Of a stretch of 16,099 bases of DNA, positions 7,982 through 13,852 are shown piece after piece. The DNA comes from JAVBNN01 sp031551525 (lineage in GTDB: Bacteria; Bacillota; Negativicutes; Acidaminococcales; JAISLQ01): contig JAVBNN010000042.1 of assembly GCA_031551525.1 (NCBI GenBank), positions 1 to 16,099 on the forward strand, read 5' to 3'. Below the pieces are notes generated by a model. The model saw only the letters and a program-made list of their open reading frames with translations, did no database searches and was not told where the DNA came from. Positions within the stretch are counted from its first letter, which is position 1. Each line of letters starts with the position of its first letter. Both the position numbers and the translations under genes were made by a program.

Positions 7982-9724
7982 ATGTTCAAGAGTATCAAGA
8001 CCAAGATGATGGTATTTTTCCCTGTGCTGATAATTATCAGCGGATTGGCTTTGAGTTGGTTCATCAAAACCGACTATCACGATCTTTTGATATCGGCTTT
8101 GGGAAACAGGACTAAGGTGGGCGCGGAGAAAGCGCTGTCACTGGTAGATGCCGAAGACTTTAAAAAAGTGGCGGCTGCCGCTCAAAAGGCAGTTGGCAAT
8201 GACACAGCTAAAGAAGCGGTCATGAAAATGCCGGAATATACAAAGCTGCACGAAACCCTTTTGAATGTACGTGAAATGTCCGGCTTTCAGTTTGTTTTTA
8301 CGATGATACAGTTGCCGGACAAGACTTTTCTCTATATAGTGGATGGAAATGCTCCTGAGAGTGAAGACTTTTCCGCGCCGGGCGATGAAGAAAAAAATGA
8401 CGAAGGCGCCACCCGGGCTTTGACAGAAAAAAAACTTATCACCGGTGAATTTGCAGATGAACAGTGGGGATTTTCTATCGCAGCCTATGTGCCGATCGTA
8501 GATAGGTCAGGCGCTATAGTCGGTGTGCTCGGTATAGACTACAACGCTGAAGAAATAAGCAAAATGGTCACTAAGATAAACCGGGAAGTCATCATAGCGG
8601 TGTCTGTAATACTACTCATATCGCTCGGTTTGAGTTTCCTCTTTGCCCAGCGCATAGTAAAACCCATACTGGCCTTCAGTCAGCATGTAGATGTAGTGGC
8701 CCAGGGCGACTTCACCAAAAAGATAGAAACAGACGACCAGGGCGAGATCGGGCATCTGAGCCAACAATTCAACAAAATGACTGAGAACCTCAGAACCCTT
8801 ATAAACCAGATATCCGGTTTTTCCGGCAAACTGCTCGACTCTGTGCACCAGTCTATTTCAACTACGGACGAAAATGCCCAGGCGGCCAACCTGATAGCCG
8901 AATCAACGGTCGACTTGGCCAGAGGATCCAGTGAACAGTTGGACAAAGTAAAAACCACGCTCAGTACCGTGGAAGAAATGTCTCGCATAATAGATAAAGT
9001 GGCAGAAAACGCAAAAACAGCTGCCAACATATCCACCGAAACGGTCAATTCGGCTACTGAAGGCGCGACTGCAGTAGAAAGCGCCATGAAACAGATGAAC
9101 AATATCGCCCAAAGCGTGAACAACTCATCTACAGTAGTTACCCGCCTGGGCGGACGCTCAAAAGAAATAGGCAACATCATCCAGGTGATCGCCGACATCG
9201 CCAACCAAACCAATCTTCTTGCGCTGAACGCCGCCATCGAAGCGGCCCGGGCAGGCGAACAGGGGCGAGGCTTTGCTGTAGTAGCCGAGGAGGTCAGAAA
9301 ACTGGCCGAACAGTCGCAAAACTCCGCCACCCAGATATCCGGCATGATCAAAGAGATACAAGCCGAGACCAGCGAGGCGGTCAACAGCATGCAGGACGGC
9401 AACCGCCAGGTGGAAATCGGGATAGAAGTAGTCAATGACGCAGGGAAGCGATTCAAAGATATAGAGGCGCTCATTGATAAAGTTGCGGAACAGGTGAACG
9501 GTATATCTGGCTACGTCGAGGATGTGTCCAACGGCAGCGGCAAAATACTGACAGCAGTAGAAGCGATCGAAACGGTCGGGCAGAAAAACATGGAACAAAC
9601 CAACAATGTTTCGGCAGCCGCCCAGCAGCAGTCGGCCTCGACAGAAGAACTGGCCGCGCTCAACCACAGCCTCTCCAGCATGGCGGAAGACATGCGAAAA
9701 GCGATAAACCAGTTCAAGGTTTAA
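7982..9724 (+). CDS. Methyl-accepting chemotaxis protein
   Basis: 580 residues. One transmembrane helix lies at about 10-28, then a periplasmic or extracytoplasmic ligand domain (about 30-200) that resembles a single Cache-like fold (for example AAYVPIVDRSGAIVGVLGIDY). A second helix (about 203-224), a HAMP domain (about 225-278) and a long coiled-coil signalling domain follow. The highly conserved hairpin tip is at about 398-445, including ANQTNLLALNAAIEAARAGE and RGFAVVAEEVRKLAEQS, the site that binds CheA/CheW. No CheR-binding pentapeptide is present at the C-terminus. AAAGGAG lies 10 bases before this ATG; an overlapping TTG one codon earlier (7979) is an equally possible start. It sits after the two carboxylate antiporters and may sense a related compound, but the ligand cannot be read from the sequence. 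Confidence 0.95.
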   Translation: MFKSIKTKMMVFFPVLIIISGLALSWFIKTDYHDLLISALGNRTKVGAEKALSLVDAEDFKKVAAAAQKAVGNDTAKEAVMKMPEYTKLHETLLNVREMSGFQFVFTMIQLPDKTFLYIVDGNAPESEDFSAPGDEEKNDEGATRALTEKKLITGEFADEQWGFSIAAYVPIVDRSGAIVGVLGIDYNAEEISKMVTKINREVIIAVSVILLISLGLSFLFAQRIVKPILAFSQHVDVVAQGDFTKKIETDDQGEIGHLSQQFNKMTENLRTLINQISGFSGKLLDSVHQSISTTDENAQAANLIAESTVDLARGSSEQLDKVKTTLSTVEEMSRIIDKVAENAKTAANISTETVNSATEGATAVESAMKQMNNIAQSVNNSSTVVTRLGGRSKEIGNIIQVIADIANQTNLLALNAAIEAARAGEQGRGFAVVAEEVRKLAEQSQNSATQISGMIKEIQAETSEAVNSMQDGNRQVEIGIEVVNDAGKRFKDIEALIDKVAEQVNGISGYVEDVSNGSGKILTAVEAIETVGQKNMEQTNNVSAAAQQQSASTEELAALNHSLSSMAEDMRKAINQFKV

Positions 9725-9730
9725 CAGATA

Positions 9731-9767
9731 AAAAATCCCTCAGCTGTGGCTGGGGGATTTTTCTCTC
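9731..9767. terminator. Bidirectional intrinsic terminator between the chemoreceptor and the exported-protein gene
   Basis: AAAAATCCCTCAGC (9731-9744), loop TGTG, GCTGGGGGATTTTT (9749-9762): a 14-bp stem with one G-U pair. A T-run follows on the plus strand and, read from the other side, T's also follow on the minus strand. It lies between the convergent gene ends at 9724 (plus) and 9785 (minus), so it probably ends both transcripts. Confidence 0.9.
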
Positions 9768-9784
9768 TAAAAACTTGCCTCAAT

Positions 9785-10210
9785 TTAGAAACCTACATCA
9801 ATAAGCGCCGACACGCCAACGCCCTGTACCCGGTTGAACTTGAGCGGGTTGAGGCTGTCGCTCGGAATGAGCGCCCGCACGCGCACACTGCCGAGGACTC
9901 GCCCTTCCAGTTGAATAACGCATTGTGTTCGGTCAACCTGGCTGGAACTGCCGGTGATCTGCACGGCGCCTATTTGTTTGCCGGCGCCCATGCTGACGAT
10001 AGGCACCACTTTAGTGGCATAGTCGTTGCCCGCGCCTTTTTGCAGAGTGATGCTGTTTATGAAGTCGTTTATCTGCTTGCCGAACTGCGTTACCACGAGA
10101 CCTATACCGCCCACCTTGAGTACATCCCCGAGGACGCTGGCCTGTGTCACAGCCGGTACGGAAAACGCAAGAAGCAACAAAAGAACTATGCCAGTGCGCA
10201 ATTTTTTCAT
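9785..10210 (-). CDS. Small exported protein of unknown function
   Basis: 141 residues. MKKLR followed by a hydrophobic core and a probable signal-peptidase site after ...VTQA (about residue 24) shows a Sec signal peptide; there is no lipobox cysteine. The mature part (about 117 residues) is rich in Gly, Val and small residues, has one Cys (in RTQCVIQLEG), and ends in ...GVSALIDVGF. A C-terminal aromatic is common in outer-membrane proteins, and Negativicutes have an outer membrane, but the protein is short for a barrel and I do not claim that. GGAGGG lies 6 bases before the ATG, so it is a real gene. I do not recognise a family. It stands alone on the minus strand, with a shared terminator at its end. 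Confidence 0.8.
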   Translation of the reverse strand: MKKLRTGIVLLLLLAFSVPAVTQASVLGDVLKVGGIGLVVTQFGKQINDFINSITLQKGAGNDYATKVVPIVSMGAGKQIGAVQITGSSSQVDRTQCVIQLEGRVLGSVRVRALIPSDSLNPLKFNRVQGVGVSALIDVGF

Positions 10211-10271
10211 GAGTATCCCTCCAGTGTTTTTCTTTCCTTATAATATAATTCGACAAAAGCGCGTCTAGTCC

Positions 10272-10541
10272 TTTCACATACACATACGCTACAGCGGTGA
10301 TTGAAACGCACTCTGCTTTCACGACTATTTTCTGGCGTATTGTGAAGCGGCCGACGTCTATGGCGAACTGAAAACCCGACTTAAAGTACAATATAAACAA
10401 GAGTGTGCTGCCTATACAGAAGTGAAATCCGGGATTATAAGTGAGTACACCGATGTGGCCTGCGTGGAAAACAGCGAAAAATACAAACAAAAAAAAATAG
10501 CGCTCCTAATCGTTTTCCGCAAAGCACGTGGGCGGTCATAA
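10272..10541 (+). pseudogene. Decayed C-terminal relic of a GrpB (UPF0157) family gene
   Basis: No intact gene lies between 10211 and 10599, but the plus frame starting at 10272 reads FHIHIRYSGD, a stop at 10302-10304, then NALCFHDYFLAY, CEAADVYGELKTRL, KQECAAYTEVKSGIISEY, and ends at TAA 10539-10541. This order of motifs (HxHxR, then LxFRDYL, EAxxYxxLK, AYxxxKxxFIxxI) is that of the C-terminal half of GrpB-family proteins, which are nucleotidyltransferase-fold proteins of unclear role. The N-terminal half is missing: a TAG lies just upstream at 10266-10268, and the exported-protein gene begins head-to-head at 10210. A truncation plus an internal stop marks it as dead. The match is from memory of the family pattern, not from a search. 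Confidence 0.6.
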
Positions 10542-10564
10542 CCAGGCTTTTTTATGTAAAACTA

Positions 10565-10593
10565 TTGACACTATTTATACTGCATGCTAGAAT
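10565..10593 (+). promoter_or_regulatory. Strong sigma-70 promoter of the tRNA cluster
   Basis: A perfect TTGACA (10565-10570), a 17-base spacer, and TAGAAT (10588-10593, 5 of 6). The expected start is about 15 bases before tRNA-His, as is usual for stable RNA operons. Confidence 0.85.
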
Positions 10594-10614
10594 CTTTATA
10601 TGTCTAAAAGACAT

Positions 10615-10691
10615 GGTGGTTGTGGTGAAGTGGTTAACACGGCGGATTGTGGTTCCGTTATACGAGGGTTCGATCCCCTCCAGCCACCCCA
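10615..10691 (+). tRNA. tRNA-His (anticodon GTG)
   Basis: The acceptor GTGGTTG (10616-10622) pairs with CAGCCAC (one G-U). The extra 5' G at 10615, opposite discriminator C, is the histidine-tRNA hallmark. The anticodon loop TTGTGGT gives GTG. The T arm GAGGG-TTCGATC-CCCTC is intact and CCA is encoded. Confidence 0.96.
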
Positions 10692-10695
10692 TATT

Positions 10696-10771
10696 TGGGG
10701 CGTAGCCAAGTCGGTAAGGCACGGGACTTTGACTCCCGCATGCGTTGGTTCGAGTCCAGCCGCCCCAGCCA
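10696..10771 (+). tRNA. tRNA-Gln (anticodon TTG)
   Basis: The acceptor TGGGGCG pairs with CGCCCCA, followed by G and an encoded CCA. The anticodon stem-loop CGGGA-CTTTGAC-TCCCG gives TTG. The T loop TTCGAGT is intact. It starts 4 bases after tRNA-His. Confidence 0.96.
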
Positions 10772-10776
10772 AATGT

Positions 10777-10852
10777 GATCCACTAGCTCAGTCGGTAGAG
10801 CACCTGACTTTTAATCAGGGTGTCCCGCGTTCGAGTCGCGGGTGGATCACCA
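10777..10852 (+). tRNA. tRNA-Lys (anticodon TTT)
   Basis: The acceptor GATCCAC pairs with GTGGATC, followed by A and an encoded CCA. CCTGA-CTTTTAA-TCAGG carries the anticodon TTT. The D arm TAGCTCAGTCGGTAGAGCA and the T loop TTCGAGT are standard. It is the last gene of the three-tRNA cluster. Confidence 0.97.
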
Positions 10853-10896
10853 TTTTTTTAAAATAATACAAATAAATGCTAATATAAACACTAGAC

Positions 10897-10924
10897 CAGA
10901 GGCTGATGACCTCTGATTTTTTTT
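10897..10924 (+). terminator. Intrinsic terminator of the tRNA cluster
   Basis: CAGAGG (10897-10902) pairs with CCTCTG (10910-10915) around a 7-base loop, then one A and eight T's. It is 44 bases after tRNA-Lys. A T-run right behind the tRNA (10853-10859) has no hairpin other than the tRNA itself. Confidence 0.8.
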
Positions 10925-11079
10925 GTTCGCTAACGGTTGCCTGGTTCATAGACTTGGGGGGGGTATTGATTTTGCCAGACAATCCATAGAGATGCACCAA
11001 CAGCAAAATGGATATAGCGCGTAATATATCGGTGATTGACCACAGCAGGGTTGTCAAAAAAATATTTGTTAGATAAAAT

Positions 11080-11172
11080 ATGGTTATGAAAACTAGCATA
11101 TGCACTACTGTTATATTTGCAAAAAATTCTGACCGTGAACAGATATTTAGCCCTTTTACTATAAAAGATTAA
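11080..11172 (+). pseudogene. 30-codon reading frame; possible relic of a C69/secernin-type N-terminus
   Basis: The 320-base gap from 10925 to 11244 is AT-rich and has no full gene. This frame in it encodes 30 residues, MVMKTSICTTV then IFAKNSDRE, ending FSPFTIKD. In the secernin/dipeptidase (peptidase C69) family the N-terminal nucleophile Cys in a Cys-Asp/Thr-Thr motif is followed some ten residues later by (V)IFAKNSDRE. Here both motifs occur in order but fused without the intervening residues, as an internal deletion would leave. There is no ribosome-binding site worth the name. The alternatives are chance, or a tiny peptide gene belonging to the radical SAM gene 72 bases downstream. Confidence 0.3.
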
Positions 11173-11244
11173 AGTTTACTGAGAGATTTTAATAGTGTTA
11201 AGTTGCATTTTTCAAGTAAACACTGAACGGGAGGATTTGCCGGA

Positions 11245-12117
11245 ATGAACGCTTTGCAGAGGCTTGCCAAGAATTTTATACCACAAAAATGGCTTTATAT
11301 ATATTATAGGAGGAGAAACAAAAATAAATTTACCGTACAAGATAAAATCCACATCTTAGAAGTGCATTTGACTGAACACTGCAATTTGAATTGTGCCAGT
11401 TGCGCACATTTTTCTGTATTGGCCAAAGAAGAATTTCTTGACCTGAAAAGCTTTACCAGAGATTTTACGCGACTTTTCAAGCTGTTTGGCGATAAAATAG
11501 GAAAAGTGCACTTGATGGGTGGAGAACCGCTTCTTCACCCGGATTTGCCTGTGTTCATGAAGGTCGCTCGGGAAAGCTTGCCAAATACCGACATACATAT
11601 AGTTACCAACGGTTTGCTTTTAGAGCGCCAGAGGGACGTTTTCTGGGATGCATGCAGGGAAAACAAGGTCGATGTAATGATCTCCAAATACCCGATCAAA
11701 CTAAATATCGAAAATATATTTTCTATTGCCCAAAAAAAGTGTGTCAACGTGCAATTTTATGCTAATACCGGTAAAAAACAGTTGGAATTTAACCTGGTGC
11801 CGCTAGATGAAAGCGGTCGGCAAGATGAAGCAATGAGTTTTACCTTGTGTAACAGGGCCTGTTGCAATTCCTTGCGGGCCGGACGGATCTATCCTTGCGC
11901 TACCGCGGCGCATATAAGGCACTTCAATGAATATTTCGGAAAGAATTTTGAAATTGTGCCGGAAGACTACATTGATATCCACGAAGTAAAAAGCCGGGAC
12001 GAAATCATGAAATTCCTGACGAAGCCTATTCCTTTCTGCCGTTATTGCAACATTAAGGAGAAAAGCAGCAATATGACATGGCGCACAAGTAAAAAAGCTA
12101 TATCTGAGTGGATATAA
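11245..12117 (+). CDS. Radical SAM protein with extra C-terminal cysteines (SPASM-like), substrate unknown
   Basis: 290 residues. The radical SAM cluster motif CNLNCASC holds the CX3CX2C ligands Cys46, Cys50 and Cys53. MGGEPLLHP (91-99) is the SAM-binding GGEP motif, and IVTNGLLL (119-126) is typical of the next strand. The C-terminal part has two further cysteine groups, Cys202/206/207 with Cys218 (GRIYPCA) and CRYC (265-268), which suggests one auxiliary Fe-S cluster in the manner of SPASM or twitch domains. GGGAGG lies 10 bases before the ATG. The gene looks more AT-rich than the antiporter and hppA genes and stands alone behind an AT-rich gap, which may mean recent acquisition. Relatives of this kind are found near polysaccharide and glycosyltransferase genes as well as peptide-modifying systems; neither context is visible here. 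Confidence 0.85.
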   Translation: MNALQRLAKNFIPQKWLYIYYRRRNKNKFTVQDKIHILEVHLTEHCNLNCASCAHFSVLAKEEFLDLKSFTRDFTRLFKLFGDKIGKVHLMGGEPLLHPDLPVFMKVARESLPNTDIHIVTNGLLLERQRDVFWDACRENKVDVMISKYPIKLNIENIFSIAQKKCVNVQFYANTGKKQLEFNLVPLDESGRQDEAMSFTLCNRACCNSLRAGRIYPCATAAHIRHFNEYFGKNFEIVPEDYIDIHEVKSRDEIMKFLTKPIPFCRYCNIKEKSSNMTWRTSKKAISEWI

Positions 12118-12201
12118 AGTGCGGCGGTTTCGGTTACACCATATTTGGGGAAGTATGAGTCTATTTGGGAAACTTTGCCAAAGGCCGCTGGAGGTTTTGA
12201 C

Positions 12202-12576
12202 ATGGAAAAAATACTCTTCGTAGCTTTGGGCGGAGGCCTTGGCGCTTTGACGCGTTACTTTGCCTCGCTGTGGTTTGCTGCGCGCTTTGGCATTGGTTTC
12301 CCCTACGGGACACTGTTTGTCAATATCGCCGGTTGCCTCATCATCGGCTTTGTTATGACCATGGTCACCGAGAAAATGACCTTTTCTGAACACTGGCGTT
12401 TGCTGACGGTCATCGGCTTTGCTGGAGGGCTGACTACCTTTTCCACCTATAGCTATGAAACATGGATGCTTATGCAAGAGGCTAAAGTTCTCCCCGCCCT
12501 CACAAACGCGGTTTTGAATGTGTTGCTCGGTTTTGGCGCCACCGCGCTAGGGGTGTTTGTCGCGAGGAATTGTTGA
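12202..12576 (+). CDS. crcB: CrcB/Fluc fluoride channel
   Basis: 124 residues, the typical size, with four predicted membrane helices. Landmarks: GGGLGALTRY near the N-terminus (10-19), the GTLFVNIAG segment with the pore Asn41, and GFAGGLTTFSTYS (72-84), which holds the Phe and Thr/Ser residues of the fluoride path and the sodium-binding break. Fluc channels are dual-topology dimers that export F- passively. Only one crcB copy is present here, so a homodimer is expected unless a partner lies elsewhere. The frame extends upstream to 12145, but GGAGG lies 7 bases before the ATG at 12202 and the extension is not family-like. The first 84 bases after the radical SAM stop show no fluoride riboswitch. 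Co-transcription with the radical SAM gene is possible. Confidence 0.96.
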   Translation: MEKILFVALGGGLGALTRYFASLWFAARFGIGFPYGTLFVNIAGCLIIGFVMTMVTEKMTFSEHWRLLTVIGFAGGLTTFSTYSYETWMLMQEAKVLPALTNAVLNVLLGFGATALGVFVARNC

Positions 12577-12623
12577 GGTTGCGGAACCATAGATAAATAG
12601 CATAATGATACATATGATAAAAA

Positions 12624-12644
12624 CATCGGGGAAAATCTCCGGTG
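12624..12644 (+). other. Hairpin after crcB, possible weak terminator
   Basis: CATCGGGGA (12624-12632) and TCTCCGGTG (12636-12644) form a 9-bp stem with two G-U pairs and a 3-base loop. No T-run follows, so termination is uncertain. The rest of the 189-base gap before the next gene holds nothing else I recognise. Confidence 0.35.
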
Positions 12645-12765
12645 CGTTTGCGGTGGAACGGGTAAAGGAGAAAAAACTTTTCCGGCGAATGTATTAATAT
12701 TAAAGTAAAACTAAAAGAGGCGGGGAAGCGCGTTCGCTTTCTAACGTAACGAAAGGCCGCGCCAT

Positions 12766-13437
12766 ATGACCGACATAGAGTTTTTATTTAAAAATCGCAA
12801 AGTAGACACCAAGCGCCTCTTGGCTTTTGGCTTTGCCAAGGTGGGGGGCGTATATCGCTATACCACAGGGCTTTTAGACGGGCAGTTTGAAATGACGGTA
12901 TCTGTGACTAAGGAGGGAGCGGTAGCGGCTGAGGTGATCGACAGCGCGTCCGGGGAGAGTTACGTTCTGCACCTAATTGACCGTGCGCAGGGCGCGTTTG
13001 TGGGACAAGTCCGGGCCGAATACCGGGAGGTGCTTTCTGCGGCGGCCAGCGCCTGCTTTGAAACAGAGGTGTTTAAAAGCGCAGGGGCGAGGGCGGTCAT
13101 TCGCTACGCCCGGGAACAATACGGCAACCAGCCGGAATTTTTGTGGGAGCGTTTTCCCGATAACGCGATCTTCCGGCGGCAGGACACAAAAAAGTGGTAC
13201 GCCGCTCTTCTTACTGTGCAAAAGAGCAAGCTGGGCCTTGACGGAGACGGCACGGTCGAAATCATAGACCTCCGGGCCAAGCCGGAAGACGTCGCAATGC
13301 TGGTAAACAGCAAGACCTATTTGCCCGGCTTTCATATGAATAAGAAACACTGGTTTACGGTTTGCCTCGACGGCGCTGTACCGCTGGCGGATATATTTGC
13401 CCGGATAGACGAGAGTTTTGTGCTGGCGCTAAAGTGA
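12766..13437 (+). CDS. Two-domain MmcQ/YjbR-family protein
   Basis: 223 residues, soluble. The C-terminal half (about 105-222) is an MmcQ/YjbR (DUF419) domain: AVIRYAREQYGNQPEFLWE, then AIFRR...KKWYAALLTV, then LPGFHMNKKHWFTVCLDG and a final helix. This domain has a CyaY-like fold and is often annotated as DNA-binding, though its biochemical role is poorly known. The N-terminal half (about 1-100) has GFAKVGGVYRYTTGLLDGQF and DSASGESYVLHL; a comparable N-terminal extension is known in clostridial and Negativicutes members, so the long form is not a local fusion. The ribosome-binding site is weak (GAAAGG, 9 bases before the ATG). The gene stands between crcB and secG without overlap, and its context says little. 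Confidence 0.8.
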   Translation: MTDIEFLFKNRKVDTKRLLAFGFAKVGGVYRYTTGLLDGQFEMTVSVTKEGAVAAEVIDSASGESYVLHLIDRAQGAFVGQVRAEYREVLSAAASACFETEVFKSAGARAVIRYAREQYGNQPEFLWERFPDNAIFRRQDTKKWYAALLTVQKSKLGLDGDGTVEIIDLRAKPEDVAMLVNSKTYLPGFHMNKKHWFTVCLDGAVPLADIFARIDESFVLALK

Positions 13438-13502
13438 TGAGGCCGGAAAAAGACGCCAAAGGAGAGATGTCTGTTTTTTGCCTTAGTAAAATAAAAATAT
13501 AA

Positions 13503-13532
13503 TTGTAAATACTTGCGTAACTATGCTAAAAT
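13503..13532 (+). promoter_or_regulatory. Sigma-70 promoter of secG-hppA, extended -10
   Basis: TTGTAA (13503-13508), an 18-base spacer, and TAAAAT (13527-13532) preceded by TGC, an extended -10. The ATGCTAAAAT core is identical to that of the antiporter promoter. It lies 36 bases before the secG start. Confidence 0.55.
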
Positions 13533-13568
13533 ATAACGGTACATTTGGTATGTGAAGGAGGAAGCGGA

Positions 13569-13799
13569 GTGGGCACAGCTTTAATGGTAGTAGACGCGGT
13601 AGTAGCGATACTTTTGATTGCGACGGTCGTCATGCAGTCCGGCAAAAGCGCGGGACTTGGCACGATAGACGGCGGCGCGGAGAGCTTTTTTGGCGGAAAG
13701 GCCAAGGGTCTTGACGAGATGCTCTCAAAGGCAACGATGGGTTTGGCGATAGCTTTTGCCATCATCAATCTGATATTGGCCAAACAGTCGGGCATTTGA
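13569..13799 (+). CDS. secG: Preprotein translocase subunit SecG
   Basis: 76 residues with two membrane helices (about 3-22 and 55-72). The loop has the SecG hallmarks MQSGKSAGLGTIDGGAESFF and KAKGLDEMLSKAT. SecG binds SecYE and assists SecA-driven export of preproteins. The GTG start is chosen because GGAGG lies 7 bases before it; an in-frame TTG at 13545 has no ribosome-binding site and would add eight uncharacteristic residues. hppA begins 53 bases after the stop with no terminator between, so the two are probably co-transcribed. In many Firmicutes secG precedes rnr and smpB, so the neighbour here is different. Confidence 0.96.
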   Translation: MGTALMVVDAVVAILLIATVVMQSGKSAGLGTIDGGAESFFGGKAKGLDEMLSKATMGLAIAFAIINLILAKQSGI

Positions 13800-13852
13800 C
13801 CCGGCTTCAATAGTAAAAATAATTTTCTGCAAGTGGAAGGAGCAAACAAGTC

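Noticed and set aside
8680..9474. A 264-residue minus-strand open frame inside the chemoreceptor gene
   Set aside because: It is a shadow of the chemoreceptor's regular coding pattern on the opposite strand: low-complexity Ser/Ala/Leu composition and no family resemblance.
10600..10866. An 88-residue plus-strand frame across the tRNA cluster
   Set aside because: It is read entirely through three intact tRNA genes; the 'protein' is a translation artefact.
10897..10924. GGCTGATGAC in the loop region resembles the 3' conserved part of a fluoride (crcB) riboswitch
   Set aside because: The 5' conserved part (GATGG...CGCC) is missing upstream, the site is 1.3 kb from crcB, and a simple terminator for the tRNA cluster explains it.
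10815..11105. A 96-residue minus-strand frame ending ...HPRLERGTP
   Set aside because: Its C-terminus is the antisense of tRNA-Lys, a well-known annotation artefact. There is no ribosome-binding site, and the rest is hydrophobic by AT-richness.
12118..12201. Possible fluoride riboswitch directly before crcB; a repeated TATTTGGG (12142 and 12162)
   Set aside because: The riboswitch core motifs are not present, and an 8-base repeat 20 bases apart in a short AT-rich gap is weak.
11803..12477. A 224-residue minus-strand frame opposite the radical SAM and crcB genes
   Set aside because: Both plus-strand genes have clear family motifs and ribosome-binding sites, so the minus frame is a shadow.
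13438..13502. A tiny frame ATGTCTGTTTTTTGC after AAAGGAG, before secG
   Set aside because: It has only 11 codons, the ribosome-binding site is too close to the ATG, and nothing supports translation.
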